NCBI RefSeq assembly: GCF_007655135.1
Contig: NC_045133.1
Location: 24,277,845 to 24,341,844, forward strand
Direction: 5' to 3'
DNA: 64,000 nucleotides
DNA from: Punica granatum
Lineage: Eukaryota; Streptophyta; Magnoliopsida; Myrtales; Lythraceae
This document shows, in pieces, positions 13,005 through 23,645 of the stretch; the first letter of the stretch is position 1; the number at the start of each line of letters is the position of its first letter. The notes under the pieces were generated by a model. It saw only the letters and a program-made list of their open reading frames with translations. It had not been told where the DNA came from and searched no databases. Position numbers and translations under genes: made by a program.

Positions 13005-14208
13005 TTTCTAATTATGACTCTCTCCTTCCTAGCTTATGTCCTTTACTAATCAAACTTAATGTGAGTACAGCTAGTAGCTCCAGCTATCTTCCAAGTTCCA
13101 ACTACTTAAAAGACTGTCTTAAAAGAGCATGTTTGAAAAATGCAATTTTCCTCTTTACCCTCTTCTTTTTCCAATTATAATGGAGATTTTTTTCCTTCAA
13201 TCCGAAGGAAAGAGATTTGAATTTATCAAGTATCGTACATCTAAATTTTGTCATTGAAAATGAAAAATTTATTGCCCGGCCTACAATTAGTCCGCTTATT
13301 GTCGCTTCGAGTAAAAGGTAATTTGATTTGAATTAAAGATTTCTCATTTACCGGGAAAAAATAAAAAATAAAAATGTTTTTCTCAAAAATTCGTTATTTC
13401 AAACAAAGTATGACTACATGCCAAAAGTCGATATCAGCCAAAAGCTTGCACATAATAGTGACAGAATAATATTGAAAATGTAAGAGTAAATATAAAAATT
13501 TTATCACGGAGGGAGAACATTATTCCTCCTTGATGCAGAGGTATATATTCTTTATGTTTATAACATCAAAGTGGACAACTCACTTTAATAATAACATTAC
13601 TGACATTTCCACCCCGGAAAAAAAAACCCTTCTCTCCAGTTTGATCCTTTTTCGAGATATAAAAGAAATTAAATTACAACGGAAAGATACATGATTTTCA
13701 TCATAAAATCATATTAATCATCGTAAATCAATCCCAACCATTGAAAATGTATGGTTCAATATCGACAATGATTTCTAGGTTTCTTAGAGAAAGTGTTATC
13801 CCGTTCATTAAATATAAATAAAACAAGGACATACAAAGGATACGTATACCGGTGAAAAGGCACAGAACAACGGAAAAAGATATACGGCGAAATCAATCAC
13901 GTAGGAAGTTATATAAAGCCGCGCGGTCTATAGATTTACGGTCTTTAATTATGTTATGGAAACTACAGAAGGAATCCTGACCAAGTTGGTCCTTATTTTC
14001 CTCTTATTATGGTTGACCGGTGTGCCACTTGAGACATTATTATAAATGCACAGATTTAATAATAGAGTCGTCGGGTCTTCAGCTCTTTTTTTGGGGCAAC
14101 TTCCATAAATCCGTAATTTATTGTTTATTCAAAGTGAAAATAAATAAATTGGGTCATGTGAGAAAGAGAAGAAGAATATTATTGCTTGAGAGAGTTGAAT
14201 ATTTATTT

Positions 14209-14246
<38 letters not shown>

Positions 14247-15295
14247 TGGACGACGATCCATTGCATGGCGAGTACGTGGCCTTGCATGCTGAAACTCAGA
14301 GAGCCCTCAGTGGATCCAATACATATGCATTGCACCTAGCTAGCTCCCCCCCCTTAAATAACCCCCAACAACAACCAAAAAGTAACAAAAAGCAAATATG
14401 ATAATAAGTAAATGGATAATTACAGCAACGATAAATTAAATTTACAACCTGAATGTTTAACAACCTAGAGTACTTCTTAAATTACATTGTTAGTAGACAT
14501 GCCTTATCTGCAATTTTGGGTTCCAAATTCACTAAAAATATTTTGTTGTGATAGAACAAATCGACAACTTATGGTGATAATTAAATTATTTTCAGAAAAT
14601 AAGTTAGGGATATATTATAGACAATTAAAAATATATCATTTTTTGAAAATAATGGATTACCACATTTTCTCCCCTTTCTCAAATTAATCGCATTTCCACA
14701 AGTACTATCGATCCTTTTAATTAGGTTTTGCATTGTTTTATAATTACCACGTCCTCGTACATAGTACCATCAACTTTTCTTCGGTGAAGATTTGAAGAAT
14801 GCGTCCTGTTGGAAACACACACACAGTATAATTATGGCTGCATACGTTGCCGATGCACCATCAATACCACTTTCAAATGCTTAAGTTTGCGAGTGGATAA
14901 TATCAAAGGACTATTGCGCATCGCGATTCATAACGGGAAAGTCTTTAGAGAAAAATGTGGTTTATTAATTGCAGCACATTAATGCGATATTCAAAGTTAA
15001 TTATTGCTTAATGACAAATGTACATGAAATTGGGTTCAACCATTGTAAGGTAACGGAATAGTAGCCCGCACAAATTAACTTCAGTTGATGGAAGCGGCTC
15101 GTCGCTTATTATTCTTAAGCAAGCTTTCGAGTTCGAGTCTTGTGAAAGAAGAAAATCAACGCTAAGAGAGTTCTATCTTTTAATGGGTTAACCCGGCTCG
15201 ACTGAATTAGTCGAGATCCATTGAATTTTTCAGATACCATGGTGCATACTGAGAAAAAAAAGAGTATCCGATACAATACGGTACCACGTACAAGT
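13005..15295. other. intergenic DNA with a TA microsatellite
   Basis: No gene is recognised. A TA dinucleotide run of about 34 bp lies at 14211-14244. The frames at 14020-14292, 14487-14687 and 15115-15336 run through microsatellites or AT-rich DNA and have no family resemblance. Confidence 0.6.
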
Positions 15296-16201
15296 ATGTA
15301 TATATATATATATATATATAATTGTAAACCTTGCAATGAATAGGGTTATAGAAGTAAATTTCTAATGATATAGGAGTAGAAAGATTAATTAACTATGAAA
15401 TAAATAAGGTTTAATATATATATATATATATATAAAATTTAACATGAAAATCACAAATTTAGTAAAGAAACTTTACTTGACTTAATGTATGTAGGTAGCT
15501 TTGCCCTCATTTTGAAAATTTTTATATGTAAAAAATTAATTTTTAATTGCTAGGTTAATTGTACAATATATAAACGAACTAAAACTCCATAATTACCTTA
15601 TCAAAAAAATAAAACTCCATAATTACAAAATTTCAATAAACGAATCTCCTATTATTTTAAATTTATGTTAGGAAAAATAATTATTGTAAATAAAATTTAT
15701 ATTATGTATAACAAATTAACTATTTTATATGCATAAAACTACAACTATATGTATTTTGGATCATGCATGAACTTTACTTGAATTAAGCTATGTGAGTATT
15801 TTTGCCCTCAATTTGGAAAATTAATCTCCAAGTAATGGATTAGTTGGACGATTTACATAAATAAATTAAAACTTGTTAGTACAAAGTTCAATATATTATT
15901 GATATTGCAATACAAAACTCCTATAATTTTTAATTTAGGTTGGAAAATTTATTATAGCAAGTAAAAGTTATATTGTATATAACAAATTAATTATTTATTG
16001 CATAATCAACAATAAAATTATATATACTTTAGATCTTGTATAGTTTATGAAAATTAATTTACCCAAAATAATACTATAATTAAATTTAAAAAGTATAAAA
16101 AATTCTACTGGAAAAAAAATTTATAATCACATTCAAACTAAAAAGTTTAACAAATACTTGTAGAAAAATTACCTGTGCGACATACGGGAAAAGAAGACTA
16201 G
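15296..16201 (+). mobile_element. nonautonomous Helitron-like element
   Basis: The 3' end reads CCTGTGCGACATACGGG, then AAAAGAAGA, and ends in CTAG at 16198-16201 followed by T. The left side starts with a TA run (15298-15320), then AATTGTAAACCTTGCAATGA and GGTTATAGAAGTAAA, like the other plus-strand Helitron-like elements. Two diverged blocks resembling ACTTTACTTGA..TTAATGTATGTAGG and TTTGCCCTCA recur at about 15470 and 15770, hinting at an internal duplication. No Rep/helicase frame is present. Confidence 0.6.
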
Positions 16202-16804
16202 TATGATTATATATGATGCAATTTTATGCCGAATATTACGATGCAATTTATGACTATGTCGATGTCACTATGTGTTAATCAGTTTGTTAGATGTTTGAAA
16301 ATTTTATTTTACTTTTATGTACATATATAATCCAATCAGTACCGTCCTGTCATAAATGAATGAGACTTGTTGAAAGGTAAGATGACTAAATAGTTCGATT
16401 CCGGATCGTATTAAGACTTGCCATGATCGGCTAACTAGACTGGTTCATGACATGCTAAATCTGGTTCATCGAAACTTATTAGCCTACCCTTATTAGAAAA
16501 TCTAACGCCCGTCCCGTCCTTTTTATCTTCGAAAATTACTTTTAAATGTGAAGGCCTAAGGTGGCTTGCGTTATACATGCAAGTATATAAATTACTAGCA
16601 TGGCTCATTATATTAATATTAATATTATTATTATTATATAGTAAAACAAACTACACCTTCAATTAATGCATTAAATATTATAAGAAACTCCTTAAAAAAT
16701 TATAAAATTATAAATTCTTATGCTATTCATATGTGCTTTATTGCATAACAAAGATATTATTGTATCCCCGTATTCTAGCTAGCTTATAAATTCTTTTAGA
16801 CCAA
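16202..16804. other. AT-rich intergenic DNA
   Basis: No gene, RNA or clear element recognised. Confidence 0.6.
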
Positions 16805-17161
16805 GATATGATATATATATATATATATAATGGAGTTAAAACAATTGGTATTAATAGATGAATTTACAAAAACAAAATGAATATTTGGTATTGGAAAGAG
16901 AAAATTATCAGTATGTAAAGACTGCAAATCAACTTGAGTACATGTAATGGTACTCATAAAAAAAAGAGTACATGTAATGGAGTCACCATATCCACATATA
17001 ATTTGAAGATAACTAAAATATTTATAACTAGAAGGGTTTAAAGTTAATAATTAATTATCTATATATAATTCACCGAATAATATAATTATCTATATATAAA
17101 TTGAAATTTTTGCATTACTTATCAAAGAAAACCCGTGCAACGCATGGATAAAAAAAACTAG
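16805..17161 (+). mobile_element. short Helitron-like element or 3' fragment
   Basis: The 3' terminus is clear: ACCCGTGCAACGCATGGATA, an A run, and CTAG at 17158-17161 followed by T. The left limit is put at a TA run (16808-16828) only by analogy with the other copies. The element may be a truncated copy. Confidence 0.5.
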
Positions 17162-17219
17162 TATTAAGTACATCACACGTATTTCAAATACATTACACGC
17201 ATTTTAAAAGACAAATTAG

Positions 17220-17420
17220 AGTAAACTACTAAAATTTTTAGTGATATTACTTACATTTAGAGTAATTTATAATTGTAAGTAAAGACTCTTCGAAAACAGT
17301 GTAATTTACTTGAATAGGTTGCATTGGCTGTCATTACAATTATAATTTACACTGTTTTCAAAGAGCCTTTACTTTCATTAGCTGTAAATTACATAAATTT
17401 TTAGGAAAATTTACTTAAAT
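17220..17420. repeat. foldback (MITE-like) inverted repeat
   Basis: AGTAAAGACTCTTCGAAAAC followed by AGTGTAATTTA (17278-17308) is mirrored by TAATTTACACTGTTTTCAAA followed by GAGCCTTTACT (about 17343-17373), a stem of about 30 bp with few mismatches around a loop of about 35 nt. Weaker pairing (AGTAAACTAC..TAAAATTTTTAG against AAATTTTTAGGAAAATTTACTT) extends outward. I see no certain target duplication. Confidence 0.6.
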
Positions 17421-17440
17421 TTCTAGTAAAATATTTGGGT

Positions 17441-18975
17441 GCCACTTTAAATTATTGCATCATAAAATTTCCCCTTTCCGATCGGTATAAATCCTTTTCA
17501 GTATTTCGGGTTGAAGTTATTTTGGAAATTCATATCTATATAATTTAGCATATTAGAAGTTTTTTGTGTGTGCGTGTGTGTGTTTAGGAAGCATTACATC
17601 CTTCATTGCATCAAACAAGCACGAGAAGCACGTCTATCTCTAGTTAATTCGACGAGCCCATGTACTCCCATGAACGACGTACCTTTATATATACATATAT
17701 GTATATATATGCTCTCTCTCTCTCTCTCTCTCTCACTCACACACACGCTCTGCAGAGACAACAGAGGCTATGGAGGAAAGGAACTCTGAGTTAGGGCAAA
17801 GAGCCGTAACCCCCGACTTCCTATGTTCTTCCATCACCCACTTGCACGGAAGAGGAGATCTCAAATCTACGCCCAAAAAGAAAAAAAAGAAAAAACTGAT
17901 TTCATCATTACCAGAGGAAAAAAGAAAGAGAGAGAGAGAGAGAGAAGCCCCGATAAAAGCCTCAAAAACCGCCATTGATTTCTGGGTGTTGAGAAGTTGG
18001 GAGAGAGAGCGAGCTATCAGAACTTTAGCAACACCTGTACCCTTCCCACCCTTGTCTTCTTCATCCTTCACCCTCCATTCGTCACCCTCTCCATTGGCCC
18101 TCCTCCTAACGTTATCATCCCACACTCCACACTCCACTTCTCAATGCAAAAACCTCCCCCACATTCACCTAACCCTAACCCTAACCCTAATTCCACCCTC
18201 AACTCAAGTTAAGAGGATACGTACCCTTGGGTGTGTGTGTCTCTCTATCTGTCTTGTGCCTTCTCCTCTTGCCCCATGTCCCATTATTTATTTTTGGTCC
18301 TTTCTTTGCTTCTTAACATTTAGCCCTGCCTTCACATGGCCACCCCAATCATCCCATATATGAAATATCTCAATGCACCAATGAATCCGCATTGCCCATT
18401 TGTCACACTTTCCCCCTCCCTACCTCATTAAAAAAAAAAAAAGAAACCCTAGCACCGGCTCTCGGCCTCCCGGCCCCGACCATAGCATCACCATAATACA
18501 GTCGGACGCCACCGAAGCGAAGTCAGGAAGTCATTGTATATATATATACTCGGAGAGTCCGAACAGCGCCTACGTACATTCGATCCGAACCGGGGAGCGG
18601 AGAGTGAGTGAATGCAACAAAAGTGGCACAAATGTCACCAAAACAACCACCCTCAAAAACCTTAAAATCTAACCCAAGAGAGGAAAGGGGAAAACCCCTT
18701 CCTAAAAATGGAAAAAGAAATGATAAAGAAAGGAGGGGAAGAGCGTTGAGCTCTCAGTCACACACATTTTCCTCACTCAGCATTATAACTTACACACACA
18801 CACACGCACTCTTACTTACACACCCCGCTTGGTTGAATGCCGAGCGTCCACCGCCCTGCAGCTCCCAAATCTCAGACTCACCACTCCCCTCCCTCTCTTT
18901 TTCACTGAAACCCAAAACCCCCCCAACCCCCCAAACAAAGAAACCCAAAAAAAAAGAAAAAAGAAAAAGCTTATA
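17441..18975 (+). promoter_or_regulatory. FUS3 upstream region with CT/GA tracts and telomere-like repeat
   Basis: This 1.5 kb precedes the FUS3-like start codon. It contains a CT tract (17712-17734), a GA tract (about 17929-17943), a telomere-like CCCTAA run (18168-18190), a CA tract (18793-18808) and many C-rich stretches. In Arabidopsis, GAGA motifs bound by BPC proteins and telobox motifs are linked to Polycomb silencing, and FUS3 is a Polycomb target. The transcription start and the 5' UTR limit cannot be fixed from sequence. Several open frames here (up to 197 codons) follow simple repeats and are not called. Confidence 0.5.
18168..18190. repeat. interstitial telomere-like CCCTAA run (telobox)
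   Basis: Three and a half consecutive CCCTAA units lie about 790 bp before the FUS3-like start codon. The unit equals the plant telomere repeat. As a cis element it matches the telobox, which is bound by Myb-type telobox factors in Arabidopsis. Confidence 0.85.
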
Positions 18976-21557
18976 ATGACGGACGGCCGAATCATCATCG
19001 TCCCTCAGTCAGCTGCTCAGAAAAACGAGCTGGGCGGAGCTGTCGCCTTGGAGAGGGACAGAGTGGCGGCCAGTGCCACGGCTAGGAAGCTGCCCGGCGG
19101 AGGGACGAGGCCGGAACCGGGGCGGGACCTGGTCGCGGCAGCCGGGGCCGGCGTCGGGGTGCACAGGAAGAAGCGGAACATGGCCCGGCAGAGGCGTCCC
19201 GCCATCAAGTTCCTCTCATTTGCCAACTCCTGCAACTCGTCCTCCTCCTCGTCTTCGCACGTGCCACCTGAGCCCTCCCCTGCCCCCGCACGTGTGAGCT
19301 CCTCGACGCCCCAGCTCTATTTTGGTTTCATTTTGATTATTCATGACCACTCGATCGAATGAATGAATTGCACTCGGTCGAATTGGCTTAATTGATTGGC
19401 TTCTTTTGGTCGGAGTTTTCTTGATGTTTGTCGGAATTTTTGGGGGGCATTTTTTTTGTAAATATTACGGCTCAATTTTCGTATTTACTTGAGGGAAACC
19501 ACCAAACGTCGTTGCCTGATATGGTAATTATCCTAAAAGGGTGAGATTTTATTTTTAATTTTAGATAATTAGAGAGAGATTTTGTTGATTTAAGTTGCTA
19601 GACTGAGACACCGCATTCATAGCTAAAATTGTAATATTTTGATTTGTTTTCCTTGATAGATAATTTCCTACATAAATGTTGATTTGTCCATAATCAGTTT
19701 TACGGTAAAATTGAAGAAATAAATGCTTTTTTATCATCTTGTATTTTTGGGTTTAAATTGAAGTTTGATTCCAGAAGAGTCCCTCGCAATTTTTCATTTT
19801 ATATAAGAGAAAAATCAGATCGGGACATTTTTAGGATTTTTTTATTCGGACAAAAGTATTTGTTTATTTAGGATCCGTTCGTCTATTTATTATTTTCCCA
19901 AAGTGTCCTGGGGTGATGAGGACGAAACCAGAACAATTTTCCTAATACTTGCACTTGATTCAGTTGATTAATTCGATCTTATCCGATAATGAAGCCATTG
20001 TTCTCAGTGCAATACATATACGAGTGATCATTTCCATAGATGGACAATCCAGGTGTATTTAACTAATTAGCTTCTCATATGTTATTGTTGTTTCAGTAGA
20101 TAACAACATTGACTTGTGATCCCATGTATTTTGGTCAAACAAGTACCATGTTGTAGTAGTTGATGCAGTTTATTGGAAGTTGGTCGTGTTCTGGGCTGAA
20201 GCAATTTAAACGGATTGCATTATAAAACGGTCGGATTAGGTAAAGGATCCGTTTTATAATTGAAGGAATACCCAAAAAAATGATCTTAATTTGAGCCCTT
20301 TTAGATCTTCTATATCGAAATTGGAAGAATTTTCTACAAACATCGATCATTATTCAATACAGGTGCATCAGTTAATTGTTTATAACTAATTTTGATAATG
20401 ATTCCAAAATTTTCTAATTATAGGGACTGGATCCAAGGAGGTTGCGTTTTCTTTTTGAGAAGGAACTCAAGAACAGTGATGTCGGATCACTCCGAAGAAT
20501 GATTCTCCCAAAGGTTAGCGTATAGTCTTTCGTCGTAGTCTTTTAACTTTAATATGACTATGGAAAATGTACTATAGTGTACTAAATTTGACAACTTACG
20601 TTGATTTTGGTCAGAAAGCAGCAGAAGCTCATCTGCCAGTCCTCGAGTCCAAGGAGGGGATACCTATCAGCATGCACGACATAGACGGTCTCCATGTCTG
20701 GAGCTTCAAATACAGGTCGAATTTCTCCCCCATCACATTGGCTTGATTTAGAACCGACTATCATGGCACATTAATTAATATTTTGCAGGGGAATGTAGTG
20801 CTTTAAAACATATAGGTAGACACTAAACTGTCTTTCCTCTTGTACTATTGATGAACAGTTTGGTTATTAGTAAGAGAATCGAGTTAAACATTGACAAAAC
20901 TTGTCAGGAAAAGAAGGTTGTCGATTGAAAAGTCTGTTGTAATTTGCACGCAGGTTCTGGCCTAATAACAACAGTAGAATGTATGTACTCGAAAATACAG
21001 GTACGCTTGTTTCATAGTACTTTAGCTTCTTCTATGAACTTGTATCCTGGAAATCTTAACGAGTTACTTGTGATTGATCATTACATTTCCCAGGAGATTT
21101 CGTCAATACACACGGGTTGCAGCTTGGGGACTTCATTATGGTGTACCAAGATGATGAAAACCAAAATTACGTGAGTCGAGAAGCTTCTACAAGTCAGACA
21201 GTTTCAACAAATTTCCTTCAACCGGTTCATCTTGTCGATTTCTTGATTATATTTTATCAGGTAATTCAAGCTAGGAAGGCTTCCGATGAAGAGGATGTCT
21301 ACAGAGACATTGCCAAGAGCACAATCAACGACCTCTGCCTCCAAGATAACTATGACCAAGAAAACAAGGTTAGCTCCTTCAACTACGAGTACTACCCGAT
21401 CATCGATGATGTGGGCATGTCCTTCATATACGACACAACCTTCTCGAGCGACTCCCCTCTTGATTTCTTGGGAGGATCTATGACCAACTTCACCCGTATC
21501 GGGCCGCCCGAGAGCTTTGGGTCCGTCGAGAACTTGTCACTCGACGACTTCTACTGA
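18976..21557 (+). CDS. FUS3: B3-domain transcription factor FUSCA3 (FUS3)
   Basis: The gene encodes a seed-maturation master regulator that binds RY (CATGCA-type) elements in the nucleus. My model has six exons: 18976-19293, 20424-20513, 20615-20715, 20954-21000, 21094-21170 and 21261-21557. All splice sites are GT..AG and the chain closes in frame at 309 residues; Arabidopsis FUS3 is about 313. Exon 1 gives a basic KKRNMARQRR segment and a serine-rich stretch. Exons 2-6 encode the B3 domain (about residues 109-218), including KNSDVGSLRRMILPKKAAEA, WPNNNSRMYVLENTGDFVN and LQLGDFIMVYQD. The acidic tail ends SVENLSLDDFY, almost as in Arabidopsis FUS3. The start was chosen because exon 1 lines up with the FUS3 N-terminus. 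The upstream in-frame ATG at 18829 lies in low-complexity sequence. ABI3 and LEC2 are less likely because of the size and tail. Confidence 0.96.
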
Positions 21558-22311
21558 TGTCTCTTCCAAAGAAGTCCGCTAAAAAGAAGCTACATTTTGT
21601 GCCGTAAGAAGAAAGGGGAAGAAATCGCATACGTGTGATCACGGACTGGTCTAAGGGAGACTTTTTGTGTGTTTGCGCTTATTCGACATCGAGTTCAATG
21701 GCACTCACGAAGTTAACTCCTTTTTGAATCTCATCCTTAGGTATAAAGAGATCGACGACAAAGTGTGTATGTAATTATGCACATGCTCGTGCTAAATCAG
21801 TTTATGTTTTGAACTAGATAAGAAATAACGAAGTGCCAAACTCTTTCGACTTATATTCCTACTTTGATACGGAGGATTTTGGTACTATATCTCATGACCG
21901 AAGATGAAGGATCCCTTCAGATTCATTCAATTCATATCATGAAATATATATCTTCTTTACTATTCCTACTTGTTTTATTTTTATAGAAAGCAGATTTTGT
22001 GCTATGGAGCTCATCCTTAACTCGGAACTATAACTCTCGGTCGCAATTATCACCGGTGGGACTCCGGAACTTGAAACTAAGAGATCCCAGATACGGGGAA
22101 TTCTACGGTGCAATCTCTTTTGAATCGTTAAATTGTAATTATTTATGAATAAATAAATAATTTATTAATCATCCAACTGTCAAAAAACTGATTGCACCAT
22201 AGATTTTCCTTGGATTTAATTATCACCAATGGAATTCCTGTATCAGTTTAATTTCTTACCCCAATAATTTAGTGTTGACTAAAGTAATAAACCAGGAATT
22301 ATCATCAAAAA
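21558..22311. other. FUS3 downstream spacer
   Basis: It contains the probable FUS3 3' UTR. No other gene is visible before the tRNA. AATAAATAAATAATTTATT near 22147 may act as AU-rich 3'-end sequence, but it was not resolved. Confidence 0.5.
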
Positions 22312-22384
22312 GCCCGTCTAGCTCAGTCGGTAGAGCGCAAGGCTCTTAACCTTGTGGTCGTGGGTTCGAGCCCCACGGTGGGCG
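22312..22384 (+). tRNA. tRNA-Lys (anticodon CTT)
   Basis: The 73-nt sequence folds as a standard cloverleaf. The acceptor stem GCCCGTC pairs with GGTGGGC (one G-U or weak pair) before the discriminator G. The D-arm is GCTC..GAGC, the anticodon stem CAAGG/CCTTG encloses loop CTCTTAA with anticodon CTT at 22345-22347, and the T-arm is GTGGG TTCGAGC CCCAC. There is no intron and no encoded CCA, as expected for a nuclear plant tRNA. The A box (TAGCTCAGTCGG) and B box (GGTTCGAGCC) are intact, and T-rich stretches follow within about 20 nt as Pol III terminators. It probably functions as a normal cytosolic lysine tRNA. Confidence 0.97.
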
Positions 22385-23645
22385 TTCATTTTATGTGTTT
22401 TTCATTTTCTTTTTTGCGTTTTTGTGTAGGATGATAATAAACAAAGAGTGATGGGTCCGGCCCGGAGCAGAGCCCGGTTGATTTTAATAATTCGAGCCCA
22501 ATCTTTGGCCACCCATTGCTCGGTAAGCTCGAAGGAGGAAATATCACATAAATAATCTCTCTATCCATTTTTACCCTAGAAGAGATTACGTGATACATGG
22601 AGAATATATCCTTTACCAAGAGTCTTCGTGGGTCGAAGTAGAGACCCATCCGAACCTAAAGCTCGGATCCCCACTTCGTCAGCAAATATGTTAACAGAAC
22701 TTTCAGAACGGTAAATACATCTCATTTGATCTTTTAGTAAAATTTGAAGTGCATCTCAAAACTACTTTTATGGTTCTCTTTTTTCACTTGAAATTTTTTA
22801 GTTCTTATTAATTCCATCCACTAAGTCGGAGTGCTTGGTGCCCCGTTTAGTGTCTCTCTAGCGTCTTTCTTTTCTTCCTTCATCTTTCTCAAGCTTGATA
22901 GCAAATCTCTCCACTCCTTAATGTACTATCGACGCTCCATTACTCAACCTCCTCAAGAACGGTGCTCAAATCCGCGAGATTTCTTCATATCATTGAAGAT
23001 TCGAGGTCGATGATCAATGTTGATCTTGCATAGGAAGAATAGTGTGGTGGTGAAGAGTGGTCGGTGGCTACTCTCTTATATATCATACAGGTCTCCGAAA
23101 TGACATTCAGTTGGCACTAAAATCTGAAGACCGGAGCACATTGTCGTAATTGTGTCTTATATGTGGTGGTATACTGTTGTTCACTCGCCTTATAGTCGAA
23201 AAATCGCCTTTTATGGTGGGATTTTTCTTGTGTCTTGTTGGAGAATCTGTCTCTCTCGAGTCAGTTCTTACTATGTAAGAATTCCCATACCACTTTGTCA
23301 ATATATAAATATATTAGTCGAATGGAAATTGAAATGAATATTTCTTTATTAAAAAAAAAACTGATGATGTTAGGAGAAGATTGAAATAGAGATAAAACTT
23401 CTGGTCCAGAAAAAAAGGAAATTCTCTTTAGGGAGCAAATTGAAATTTCTCCCAGATTTAAAGGGAAATTATGAGCAAACGAACAAACACGACACGAAGC
23501 TTCATCATTCATCATCATCATCATCGTGTCGTCGTCGTCATCTAATGCATCGAAACTCCGATCTCCGCCATAGCTACTGAGCTCCCTCTCCCCTCTCCTC
23601 TCTCTCTCCCTCTCCCTCTCCCTCTGTGGTGATCGAATCGATTAA
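22385..23645. other. spacer between tRNA-Lys and V-ATPase subunit C gene
   Basis: No gene is recognised. Just before the next start codon are ATC/GTC trinucleotide repeats (about 23506-23541) and a CT-rich tract (about 23580-23624), probably promoter or 5' UTR of the V-ATPase gene. Short open frames in between have no family resemblance. Confidence 0.6.

Noticed and set aside
17770..18363. 197-codon plus frame upstream of FUS3 and a 134-codon minus frame in the same place
   Set aside because: Both follow simple repeats (GA, CT, A runs, CCCTAA), overlap on opposite strands and have no family resemblance. They look like promoter or 5' UTR sequence.
20135..20350. 71-codon minus frame in FUS3 intron 1 that looked vaguely organelle-like
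   Set aside because: I could not match it to any chloroplast or mitochondrial gene, so I do not claim an organelle insertion.
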